Shown here piece after piece: positions 1 through 6,061 of a DNA stretch of 8,494 nucleotides. A program made the translations under genes and the position numbers. The notes below the pieces were generated by a model. That model was not told the DNA's origin. It saw only the letters and a program-made list of their open reading frames with translations, and ran no database searches. The stretch spans positions 1 to 8,494 of the forward strand of contig CAMCBY010000152.1 in assembly GCA_945873015.1 (NCBI GenBank). The letters run 5' to 3'. This DNA is from Klebsiella pneumoniae (GTDB taxonomy: Bacteria > Pseudomonadota > Gammaproteobacteria > Ga0077536). Numbering within the stretch: the first letter of the stretch is position 1; the number at the start of each line of letters is the position of its first letter.

Positions 1-707
1 GATTTGTAGGCCGCCTGCTCGCTGGGGCCATACTTCGGGTTGGCCATCGGACAGACATATTGCGGGGTGCGGATGAATACTTTCAGATGCCCGACTTTGT
101 CGGCGATGGTCTGGATCACCTGAATGCCAGTGGCACCGATACCGACCACACCGACGCGTTTGCCGGCGAACTCAATCGGCTCTTTCGGCCAGCGCGCGGT
201 ATGGAAAACCCGACCGGCGAAAGTTTCCTGGCCGGCGAACATGTTTTCCATGGGCGCCGAAAGCATGCCGCTGCAGGAAATGAGGTATTGGGCGTCGATG
301 CTCTGACCTGCCGCCGTGGTTATCAACCAGCGGCCGCTGGTCTCGTTGTAGTGGGCAGACTTGATGGTGGTGTCGAACTGAAAGTCTTTGCGCAGATCGA
401 GGCGGTCGGCGACGTAGTTCATCCAGCGCTCGATCTCCGGCTGGCCCGGGAAGCGCTCGCTCCAGCTCCAGTCTTTGTACAGTGCTTCGTCGAACAGGTA
501 CTGGTAGATATAACTCTCGGAGTCGAACTTGGCGCCGGGATAACGATTCCAGTACCAGGTGCCGCCCACACCACTGGCGCTGTCAAAACCTTTGACGGCC
601 AGGCCCTGCTGCCGGAGTTGGTAAACCTGGTACAGGCCGGCGACACCGGCTCCGATCACGGCGGCGTCCAACCGTAACGGCGGAAGGGCGGGCTTGCTGT
701 CACTCAT
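1..707 (-). CDS. Baeyer-Villiger flavin monooxygenase, N-terminal part (cyclohexanone monooxygenase-like), cut by window edge
   Basis: Translation from the ATG at 707-705 gives 235 residues with no stop before base 1, so the C-terminal half lies outside the window. Seen: FAD Rossmann motif GAGVAG (residues 19-24); the Baeyer-Villiger signature GGTWYWNRYPGAKFD (48-62); the family fingerprint FxGxxxHxxxWP as FAGRVFHTARWP (163-174); and the NADPH Rossmann motif GIGATG (189-194), followed by FIRTPQY as in cyclohexanone monooxygenase. Enzymes of this type are soluble, use FAD and NADPH, and insert one oxygen from O2 next to a ketone carbonyl to give an ester or lactone; the substrate cannot be read from this fragment. 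The start is supported by AGGA nine bases upstream and by alignment of the FAD motif near the N-terminus. Divergent from alkC. Family assignment is firm; substrate is unknown. Confidence 0.93.
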   Translation of the reverse strand, partial: MSDSKPALPPLRLDAAVIGAGVAGLYQVYQLRQQGLAVKGFDSASGVGGTWYWNRYPGAKFDSESYIYQYLFDEALYKDWSWSERFPGQPEIERWMNYVADRLDLRKDFQFDTTIKSAHYNETSGRWLITTAAGQSIDAQYLISCSGMLSAPMENMFAGQETFAGRVFHTARWPKEPIEFAGKRVGVVGIGATGIQVIQTIADKVGHLKVFIRTPQYVCPMANPKYGPSEQAAYK

Positions 708-759
708 CTCTCTCTGTCCTCATTGTGTCGATTCGTATTGCCCAAATGGGGGCGCCAAA

Positions 760-765
760 ATTATA
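760..765 (-). promoter_or_regulatory. -10 box of the leftward flavin monooxygenase promoter
   Basis: The minus strand reads TATAAT, an exact sigma-70 -10 consensus. Transcription would start near 753, leaving a leader of about 45 bases with the AGGA ribosome binding site before the ATG at 707. No good -35 lies at 16-18 bases; the nearest candidate, TTGCCG at 790-785, is 19 bases away. A strong -10 with a poor -35 suits a promoter that needs an activator, which is inference. Confidence 0.5.
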
Positions 766-807
766 GAGGTAGAGCCGATCAAACCGGCAATAAAACATCC
801 GACGTTT

Positions 808-829
808 TGAACAACGTCATCGTTGTTCA
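808..829. promoter_or_regulatory. Perfect palindrome, candidate regulator binding site
   Basis: Arms TGAACAACG (808-816) and CGTTGTTCA (821-829) are exact reverse complements around a four-base centre, TCAT. The size and symmetry resemble operators of dimeric helix-turn-helix regulators such as the TetR family. The centre lies about 65 bases upstream of the predicted start of the leftward transcript, a common activator position, and far upstream of the rightward alkC promoter candidate. No regulator gene is in the window, so the binding protein is unknown. Confidence 0.5.
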
Positions 830-952
830 CCGAGCAGGGCAAAAGCAGACCAATGGCTTACTCTGCGCAGGGTATTAGGGCGGGCCCTGGGAGCGGTGTC
901 ACCTGCCACACAAGGTCGTCCGTCCTGCATTGAAATGGTGCGGCTATTGGGC

Positions 953-982
953 TTGGCGGCTGTCGGCAGCAAATCCGATAAT
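953..982 (+). promoter_or_regulatory. Promoter candidate for alkC
   Basis: TTGGCG (953-958) and GATAAT (977-982) are separated by 18 bases and match the sigma-70 consensus at 4 of 6 and 5 of 6 positions. Transcription would begin near 989 and give a leader of about 25 bases to the ATG at 1014. This placement favours the 1014 start over the in-frame ATG at 930, which lies upstream of the promoter. Confidence 0.4.
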
Positions 983-1013
983 TGTTTTCGTTTTCCTGCA
1001 TGGCTCTTTCGAC

Positions 1014-2099
1014 ATGGCCGAACCGCTGAAAGAGATGTTCAACCGGGCGTATTTCGAACGTCTGGCGAGCGAGGTGCACGCTGCGACACCGCGCATACGG
1101 CAGGCGGCCTTGCTCAACGAGCTTTTGCTCGGCAACGAGCAGCGCGAACTCAACGCGCGTATGCGCCACACCAGCGAGACCTTGCACAAACACCTTCCTG
1201 CCGACTTCCGTGAGGCGGTGGCGGTGTTGAAGGTCGTGGCGCAGCGTATGCCGCGCGGATATACCGCCTTGCTCTATCCCGACTTCGTGGCGTTGTATGG
1301 TCTGCAAGACCCGGCGTTCTCGCTCGATGCCCTGCAGCACTTCACTGAGTTTGGTTCGTCGGAGTTCGCGGTGCGCGAATTTTTCCGTCGCGATGTAGCG
1401 GCAACATTAAAGGCGATGCGTAGCTGGGCTGAGCACGACAGTGAACATGTACGCCGTCTGGCTTCGGAAGGCAGCCGCCCGCGCCTGCCGTGGTCGTTCC
1501 GCCTGGATGCGGTGGTCAGGGACCCAACGCTCACGACGCCGATACTTGAGCGACTCCGCGCCGACCCGGCACTCTATGTGCGCAAGTCGGTGGCGAATCA
1601 CCTCAACGATTTCAGCAAAGATCACGCGCATTATCTGGTGGCCTTGCTGCGCTCCTGGGGTCACGAACATCCGCATACGGCGTGGATTGCCAAACACGCA
1701 AGCCGGACCTTGATCAAGGCCGGGAATGCCGACGCGCTCGCGCTGTTCGATTTCGACAGCGCGGCCAAGGTGCGTGTCGATGACCTCGTCGCCACACCGC
1801 GGCACCTCGCGCTGGGTGAGACACTGACGGTGTCTTTTTCCGTGGTCTCCGAGTCAACGCACGCGCAGCAACTGGTCATCGACTACGCCATCCATTACCG
1901 CAAGGCCAATGGCGGCACCTCGCGCAAGGTGTTCAAGCTGAAAGAGCTCAGGCTCGAGGCGGGCGCATCGGCCAACATCACCAAACGGCAGCGCATCGTT
2001 GATTTCAGTACGCGCAAGCATTACGCCGGCGAACATGGGCTGGAGGTCATGGTGAACGGTCACCGGCGTGCCTATACGGAGTTCGAGATCCAGTGTTAG
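1014..2099 (+). CDS. alkC: AlkC-type DNA alkylation repair glycosylase with Ig-like C-terminal domain
   Basis: A 361-residue protein of the AlkC/AlkD HEAT-repeat superfamily, which removes N3- and N7-alkylated bases from DNA without flipping them out. It opens with MAEPLKEMFNRAYFERLA, the usual AlkC beginning, followed by helical HEAT-like repeats to about residue 250. The segment VRKSVANHLNDFSKDH (189-204) is highly characteristic. E117, W160 and D199 have the same spacing as E121, W164 and D203, which I recall as functional residues of Pseudomonas fluorescens AlkC. Residues about 255-361 look like beta strands, matching the Ig-like domain of the AlkC-alpha group. The start is chosen because the family begins here; no clear ribosome binding site precedes it or the alternative ATG at 930. 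The gene converges on the outer-membrane protein gene 18 bases away. Family call is strong; subgroup and residue matches rest on memory. Confidence 0.9.
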   Translation: MAEPLKEMFNRAYFERLASEVHAATPRIRQAALLNELLLGNEQRELNARMRHTSETLHKHLPADFREAVAVLKVVAQRMPRGYTALLYPDFVALYGLQDPAFSLDALQHFTEFGSSEFAVREFFRRDVAATLKAMRSWAEHDSEHVRRLASEGSRPRLPWSFRLDAVVRDPTLTTPILERLRADPALYVRKSVANHLNDFSKDHAHYLVALLRSWGHEHPHTAWIAKHASRTLIKAGNADALALFDFDSAAKVRVDDLVATPRHLALGETLTVSFSVVSESTHAQQLVIDYAIHYRKANGGTSRKVFKLKELRLEAGASANITKRQRIVDFSTRKHYAGEHGLEVMVNGHRRAYTEFEIQC

Positions 2100-2120
2100 T
2101 GACGCGCAGTGGCGCGATCA
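2100..2120. terminator. Compact hairpin between convergent genes
   Basis: CGCGC (2103-2107) and GCGCG (2112-2116) form a five-pair GC stem with loop AGTG, extended by TGA (2100-2102) and TCA (2118-2120) around one bulged A. It fills the gap between the stop of alkC and the stop of the outer-membrane protein gene and contains the latter's stop codon. There is no U-run on either side beyond AAAA at 2120-2123, so a role as bidirectional terminator is only suggested. Confidence 0.3.
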
Positions 2121-3548
2121 AAACCGGAATTCGAAATTCATCACGCCTAACAGTTGCTGGTTTTCGCGCGCAATTCCATTGCTGTTGACCGCAAACAGCT
2201 GCCCTTTGCCACTATAAACGTCATATTTGAGTTCGGGCCGCAGCAGCAGATGCGGGCTTATCTCCCAGGCCACGTTGGCACTGAGCGCGTAGACATCACC
2301 ACCGCCGGCGCCGACCCGACCCCACAGGAAATTCGCGGCGTTTTCGTCGCGCAGCCATTCGATACGTATCGCGCTGTGAAGCTTCTCCTGCAATCGATAG
2401 CGGAAGGCGAGGTTGGCACCATAAATCGACGAGTCGCGCGTAATGGCAAACGGCAGCGGCGCGAGGTCACCACCCTCCTGGAACACGTAGACAGACTCCA
2501 GTGCCAGGCTCGCGGATGGACTCAGGTGATGCAGCACATTAAAGAAGCCGACGAAGCGATCGAGGAATTCGCTGTTCGAACTCATGGCGAGAAACTGTGT
2601 GCCGCCTCCGCGCGGATAGGCGATACCGTTATTGACGGTAACGTCGCCGAAGTCGTCTTCGCCATTGCCGTAGATAATCTCAAGATCAATCCAGGTCTGC
2701 ATGTCCGGGCTGCGCCAGCTCGCGCCGAACAGAAAATTGGGTTCCTGCCCACCCGATCCCAAATCGATAGCGTTCCAATCGGTGACCACGCCAAAACTCA
2801 CGCTGGCATGGCCGACGGTCGGGACCAGCGGCAGTTTGAACTGCGACAGCACGCCGACATGTTTGGCCGGGCCGACGGCGAAGGCATAGGTGCGGGAGGA
2901 AAACCAGTTGGGCGGTACAAACGGATAGCCGATTTCATTAGCGAGCGGCGAATGCCAACTGCCGACCAGCAACGATGCGCCGGCGCCGATGGGCAGGTAG
3001 ATATCGAGATACCACTGCGTGATGGCAAGGCGCTCGCGGTCGTCCGCGTCCCATTGCCAGTCGTCGAAACCTTTGGTCTTCCAGAATACGGCGTCCTCAC
3101 CGAACACCGCCGACACCGCCCAGTCCACGATTACACGGTCGCCTCGCGGCCCGGGTAACGGCGTCACGCGGCTTAAGACATTACGATTGGGTTCGAACAG
3201 TCGAAACGGCGGACAGCCCGCGCCTTTGCAGACCAGGAGTCCCACCTGATTGAGATTCAGGCCTTCATCCTGCACCAGTCCGCCTTGCGGTTGCACGCTG
3301 CGCCCACGGCCCTGCGCGAGTTGGGTGGTCGCGATGTTGTTGTCTGCAAACGCCGCCGTGACGTGCGCGAACCCCAACACGCCGATGCCGTGCTCGCGCT
3401 CGAGTTCATCTCCCGCAATACTGCGAAACAGCCGCCCATAGGGCCGCGGTTCCTTGCTGAGTTCGGGAGCCGCCGCGAGCGTAAACGTCGTGCAGAGCAG
3501 GCAGAGCCCGGCCAGATGCACGGCAAGAAGTTGGGTAGACAGACGCAT
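2118..3548 (-). CDS. Outer-membrane beta-barrel protein, BBP2-like (putative porin)
   Basis: A 476-residue exported protein. Residues 1-27 are a signal peptide: MR, a hydrophobic core, then TLAAA before PELS, with predicted cleavage near 27. The mature part alternates polar and hydrophobic residues as in membrane strands and ends in NFEFRF, a terminal Phe typical of barrels inserted by the BAM machinery. WFSSRTYAFAVGPAKHVGVL (215-234) followed by FGVVTDWN and FLFGASW resembles the core of the BBP2 / DUF1597 family (PF07642). C107 and C112 could form a small disulfide loop. The ATG at 3548-3546 is preferred over one 20 codons upstream because it places the signal peptide at the N-terminus and has AAAAGG upstream. 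A role in uptake of small or hydrophobic compounds is inferred from family type and neighbours; the substrate is unknown. Confidence 0.82.
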   Translation of the reverse strand: MRLSTQLLAVHLAGLCLLCTTFTLAAAPELSKEPRPYGRLFRSIAGDELEREHGIGVLGFAHVTAAFADNNIATTQLAQGRGRSVQPQGGLVQDEGLNLNQVGLLVCKGAGCPPFRLFEPNRNVLSRVTPLPGPRGDRVIVDWAVSAVFGEDAVFWKTKGFDDWQWDADDRERLAITQWYLDIYLPIGAGASLLVGSWHSPLANEIGYPFVPPNWFSSRTYAFAVGPAKHVGVLSQFKLPLVPTVGHASVSFGVVTDWNAIDLGSGGQEPNFLFGASWRSPDMQTWIDLEIIYGNGEDDFGDVTVNNGIAYPRGGGTQFLAMSSNSEFLDRFVGFFNVLHHLSPSASLALESVYVFQEGGDLAPLPFAITRDSSIYGANLAFRYRLQEKLHSAIRIEWLRDENAANFLWGRVGAGGGDVYALSANVAWEISPHLLLRPELKYDVYSGKGQLFAVNSNGIARENQQLLGVMNFEFRF

Positions 3549-3792
3549 GCGGAAGGCCTTTTGAATGATTTCCCCGGGGCGCGCCGCGATGCGGTTCGCC
3601 GGCGACATTCTTGTCTATCAGGCTCGGTCATGCCACTGCGTGACACAAATTGGTGCGGCCAAACGTGAGGGCGTCGCCGGCGTGGCGGTGATATTTCCTG
3701 GCTGCTCGGATTGCCCTCACCATTCCTCGTCGCATACGCTAGCCGTCTTGACCGATTTATTGCCCTGACCATTCACACCTGCGAGTAATCCA
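3549..3792. promoter_or_regulatory. Divergent control region between the outer-membrane protein and the central monooxygenase
   Basis: This 244-base gap must hold both promoters. I see no convincing -35/-10 pair facing either way; TTGACC at 3748-3753 is a possible -35 for the rightward gene but lacks a good -10. Notable content is an imperfect direct repeat (3710-3725 and 3759-3774) and an eight-base inverted repeat (3665-3672 with 3713-3720). Two short GC palindromes, CCCCGGGG and GGCGCGCC, lie near 3572-3586. Confidence 0.5.
3710..3774. repeat. Imperfect 16-base direct repeat upstream of the central monooxygenase
   Basis: ATTGCCCTCACCATTC (3710-3725) and ATTGCCCTGACCATTC (3759-3774) agree at 15 of 16 bases, start 49 bases apart, and the second ends 18 bases before the ATG at 3793. 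Paired copies beside a start codon could be binding sites for a regulator or the trace of a small duplication. Sequence alone does not decide. Confidence 0.6.
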
Positions 3793-5394
3793 ATGAGCGC
3801 ATCGTCGCAACAGCAAAGTTCACAATCGAATAACGAGCAAACCCGTTTTGAAGTGGTCATTGTCGGTGCCGGCTTTTCCGGCCTGCTGTGCGCGACCTAT
3901 TTGGCCGAAGCCGGCGTGGCTGATGTGCGGATATTTGAGATGACGCCCTCGGTGGGCGGGGTGTGGAGTAAAGAAGGCGTAGGGTCCTATCCCGGTGCGG
4001 CGTGTGATGTGCCGTCCTACGCGTATCTGCCGTTTCTTGATCGCACCGGTTTTATCCCCTCGAAAAAATACGTGAGTCAACCGGAAATCTCCGCCTACGC
4101 GGAAATGATGACCGACCATGTTGGCATTCGCGACAAGATTCGTTGCTCGCGCAAGGTCACGGAGTTCAAATATCTCGGCAAGGGTGATGATGTCTGGCAA
4201 GTGACGACGGTCGACGCCGTGACTGGCCTCGACCCGCAAGTCGTGACCTGCCGCCATGTGGTGTGCGCCAACGGCCCGTTGTCGAGCCCGCGCATGCCGG
4301 AGTTCCCCGGCATTGGTCTGTTCAAAGGCGAGAGTTTTCATACCGCACGCTGGGACCGCAGCGCAAAACTGACGGGCAAACGCGTAGGCGTGATCGGCAC
4401 CGGCGCATCCGCTGCGCAGGTCATCACTTCCATTGTCGATGACGTCACGAGTCTGCATGTCTTTCAGCGTACGCCGACCTGGTGTTTGCGCCGTGACGAC
4501 GAACCCACGCCGCCTGATATTGAAGCGAACTTTAGGGCCGGCGGTTATGGTGAAAAGCTGCGTTACGTCGACTGGAAGGGTGAGTTCCCGCCGGTGCCGC
4601 CGCTCATTGAGTTTGATGCCCTGCACGACGAAGCACAGAACGAGGCGATTTGTGCGCAACTGCGCGACATCATTCGCAACGATGTCAAAGACCCTGAGCT
4701 TGCCAAAAAGCTGACGCCGGACTATCCGTTTTTCTGCAAACGCGCGTTGTTCATCGACGACTACTACACAACGTTCAACAAGCCGCATGTGCACCTGGTC
4801 GACGATGCGGGCGGCGTGGTGTCGGTGGATGAAACCGGCCTGACGATTGCGCGCGGCGAGCATTTTGAGTTCGACGTCATCATCTACGCGACCGGTTTTG
4901 ATAATGGTCTCATCCCGTTTCCGATCTACGGGCGCAACGGCGTGAGCCTGGCAGAGAAATTCGGCGCGAATGCGGCGAATAATTATCAGATGACGCGCCC
5001 GCATTCCTTATGGGGTCTGCATGTCGACGACATGCCGAATTTCCACATGATGATCGGGCCGCAGAGTCTCAACCCCGTCACCAATGTCACCTTGCTCTGC
5101 GAGCAGCAGTCAAAATACATAAGCGATTTGGTTGTGAAAGTACGCAATGACGGTTACGGGCAATTTGAGCCAACCAAAAAGGCCGTAGAGCATTGGACCG
5201 ATCTGTGCGCGAACTCGGCCGAGGGCAAGGTCTGGCTGCGCTGTAACAACTGGTATTTGAAAACCACCAAAACCGACGCCGCCGCAGGCCGTGAACGCTC
5301 AACGGGCATGTGGATGGAAACCTACGACGAGTATCTGCGCCATGTGCTCGGTGGCAAAGGCGGGTCGTTGGACGAGCTTATGCAGTTTTCCTGA
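3793..5394 (+). CDS. Class B flavin monooxygenase (Baeyer-Villiger type), complete, with atypical FAD-site motif
   Basis: A complete 533-residue protein, the usual length for one-component Baeyer-Villiger enzymes. In order: a Gln/Ser-rich leader (1-17); FAD motif GAGFSG (25-30); GGVW (55-58); fingerprint FKGESFHTARWD (177-188); NADPH motif GTGASA (202-207); FQRTPTW (224-230); CKRALFIDDYY (315-325), whose Arg is probably the active-site Arg; and ATGFD (366-370). No signal peptide or membrane segment is seen, so it should be cytosolic, using FAD, NADPH and O2 to oxidise a ketone or related substrate. Between W58 and Y66 there are seven residues, SKEGVGS, where the usual signature has four. It resembles the 7003-8493 enzyme more than the 1-707 one around residues 66-100. 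The ribosome binding site is weak. It is divergent from the outer-membrane gene. Substrate is unknown. Confidence 0.92.
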   Translation: MSASSQQQSSQSNNEQTRFEVVIVGAGFSGLLCATYLAEAGVADVRIFEMTPSVGGVWSKEGVGSYPGAACDVPSYAYLPFLDRTGFIPSKKYVSQPEISAYAEMMTDHVGIRDKIRCSRKVTEFKYLGKGDDVWQVTTVDAVTGLDPQVVTCRHVVCANGPLSSPRMPEFPGIGLFKGESFHTARWDRSAKLTGKRVGVIGTGASAAQVITSIVDDVTSLHVFQRTPTWCLRRDDEPTPPDIEANFRAGGYGEKLRYVDWKGEFPPVPPLIEFDALHDEAQNEAICAQLRDIIRNDVKDPELAKKLTPDYPFFCKRALFIDDYYTTFNKPHVHLVDDAGGVVSVDETGLTIARGEHFEFDVIIYATGFDNGLIPFPIYGRNGVSLAEKFGANAANNYQMTRPHSLWGLHVDDMPNFHMMIGPQSLNPVTNVTLLCEQQSKYISDLVVKVRNDGYGQFEPTKKAVEHWTDLCANSAEGKVWLRCNNWYLKTTKTDAAAGRERSTGMWMETYDEYLRHVLGGKGGSLDELMQFS

Positions 5395-5457
5395 GCGCGA
5401 AGGCTGCGCTGAATAGGTTACCGGTGCGCGCTATCGGCGCGCCCCGGTCATCGTCCT

Positions 5458-5478
5458 GCCTGGGCCGTCCGTCCAGGC
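5458..5478. repeat. Inverted repeat after the central monooxygenase
   Basis: GCCTGG (5458-5463) pairs with CCAGGC (5473-5478) across nine bases, about 65 bases past the monooxygenase stop at 5394. It could act as a transcript end for the rightward gene, but no T-run follows. Confidence 0.3.
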
Positions 5479-5486
5479 GCTGGCCG

Positions 5487-5514
5487 CTGCCGGCCTTCAG
5501 GCCCCGGCCGGCAG
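5487..5514. terminator. GC-rich hairpin spanning the stop codon of the MAPEG gene
   Basis: CTGCCGGCC (5487-5495) and GGCCGGCAG (5506-5514) are perfect nine-base complements around a ten-base loop that contains the TGA of the MAPEG gene (5499-5497). It would be a very stable RNA hairpin on either strand in a convergent gap. No T-run follows, so it may be a stabilising or Rho-assisted 3' structure rather than a classical terminator. Confidence 0.4.
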
Positions 5515-5922
5515 GTGCATGAAGACCTGCACCCATAACGCGAGCAGCACCAGATTGCTTGCGCCGAAAGCCAAGGCGCGGTGCGCGACCCGGTTGCTGG
5601 TGAGATGGATGGCGCTGTGCAGACAGCGCAGAGCGACATATGCCCACGCCAGGCTCACCAACGTCGGTGTGACCTCGGCGGCCACGTAGGCCAGCAGACA
5701 GCCGACGTAGAACAGCATGGGGAACTCCAGCAGGTTCATGTAATTGCGGTTGGCGACGCTGACCGCTGCCGGCACCCGCGTGGATTCGCCGATGCTGAAG
5801 TCGTCGAGGGTGACCTCGCCGCGCAGTGCGGCGCGCACGCGGGCGAGCGGGATCAAGGCCTGCACCAGCGCGGTCAGTGCTGCCAGGGCGAACAGGGGAT
5901 GAAGGATGGCGAGATGATGCAT
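5497..5922 (-). CDS. MAPEG-family integral membrane protein
   Basis: A 141-residue protein with about four hydrophobic segments (near residues 3-29, 63-83, 86-105 and 117-137), the size and layout of the MAPEG family (membrane-associated proteins in eicosanoid and glutathione metabolism, PF01124). NRNYMNLLEFPMLFYV (58-73) carries the conserved Asn...Glu...Pro pattern before the second segment, and LRCLHSAIHLTSNRVAHR (98-115) matches the third-helix region of bacterial members. Some relatives are glutathione transferases or peroxidases acting on lipophilic electrophiles; many bacterial ones are uncharacterised. It lies in the inner membrane by prediction. The ribosome binding site is weak (GAGCGA). 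It follows the 6062-6745 gene on the same strand after 139 bases, so cotranscription is possible but not shown. Beside monooxygenases, a detoxifying role is plausible inference. Confidence 0.85.
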   Translation of the reverse strand: MHHLAILHPLFALAALTALVQALIPLARVRAALRGEVTLDDFSIGESTRVPAAVSVANRNYMNLLEFPMLFYVGCLLAYVAAEVTPTLVSLAWAYVALRCLHSAIHLTSNRVAHRALAFGASNLVLLALWVQVFMHLPAGA

Positions 5923-6061
5923 GCCGTGTCGCTCTGCGGGGACTGCGCATGAGCTTACACGTTGCCGGACGTGGATTTTATCCTGAGCGATAGCGGGGGT
6001 GGGATGCCACCGCTGGCTGCAGAGATGGCGGGGCTGTGTTCCGGCGTCGGGTGACAGCGCG
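5923..6061. other. Gap between the MAPEG gene and the unrecognised gene, with two short palindromes
   Basis: CACGT (5958-5962) and ACGTG (5969-5973) form a 16-base palindrome about 36 bases upstream of the MAPEG start, a possible regulator site. GGTGG (5998-6002) and CCACC (6007-6011) form a five-pair hairpin past the stop of the 6062-6745 gene. Neither is strong, and no clear promoter is visible apart from an AT-rich stretch, GATAAAAT, read on the minus strand near 5983-5976. Confidence 0.3.

Larger units (their letters stand above)
708..1013. promoter_or_regulatory. Divergent control region between the flavin monooxygenase and alkC
   Basis: This 306-base stretch separates two divergently transcribed genes and I see no gene in it. 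It holds a TATAAT box facing left, a GATAAT-containing promoter candidate facing right, and a perfect palindrome with nine-base arms; each is listed separately. An open frame extending alkC upstream to 930 runs through the right half but has no ribosome binding site and would begin before the candidate alkC promoter, so it is treated as non-coding. Confidence 0.6.

Noticed and set aside
60..677. Open frame on the plus strand (205 codons) at the left edge
   Set aside because: The opposite strand encodes the FAD, fingerprint and NADPH motifs of a monooxygenase in correct order and spacing.
858..1340. Minus-strand frame (160 codons) overlapping the start of alkC
   Set aside because: It is antisense to the conserved AlkC N-terminus and has no ribosome binding site or family.
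2154..3158. Open frame on the plus strand (334 codons) opposite the outer-membrane protein gene
   Set aside because: The minus-strand frame has a signal peptide, barrel pattern and terminal Phe; the opposite frame has none of these and reads as low-complexity shadow.
886..3170. Similar segments near 886-905 and 3150-3170 (GGCCC...CGG.GTCAC, 16 of 20 bases)
   Set aside because: A match of this quality between two 20-base segments is expected several times by chance in 8.5 kb, and one copy lies in coding sequence.
3549..3660. Sigma-54-like promoter (TGGCAT...) facing the outer-membrane protein gene
   Set aside because: The -12 element does not match TTGC at the required spacing.
3820..5004. 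Long open frame on the minus strand (394 codons) inside the central monooxygenase
   Set aside because: It is antisense to a gene with all family motifs and shows no recognisable domain; GC-rich coding DNA often leaves such frames open.
5378..5950. Longer minus-strand frame (190 codons) overlapping the MAPEG gene
   Set aside because: Its translation is Arg- and Ser-rich without a fold pattern, while the 5497-5922 frame has four membrane segments and MAPEG motifs.
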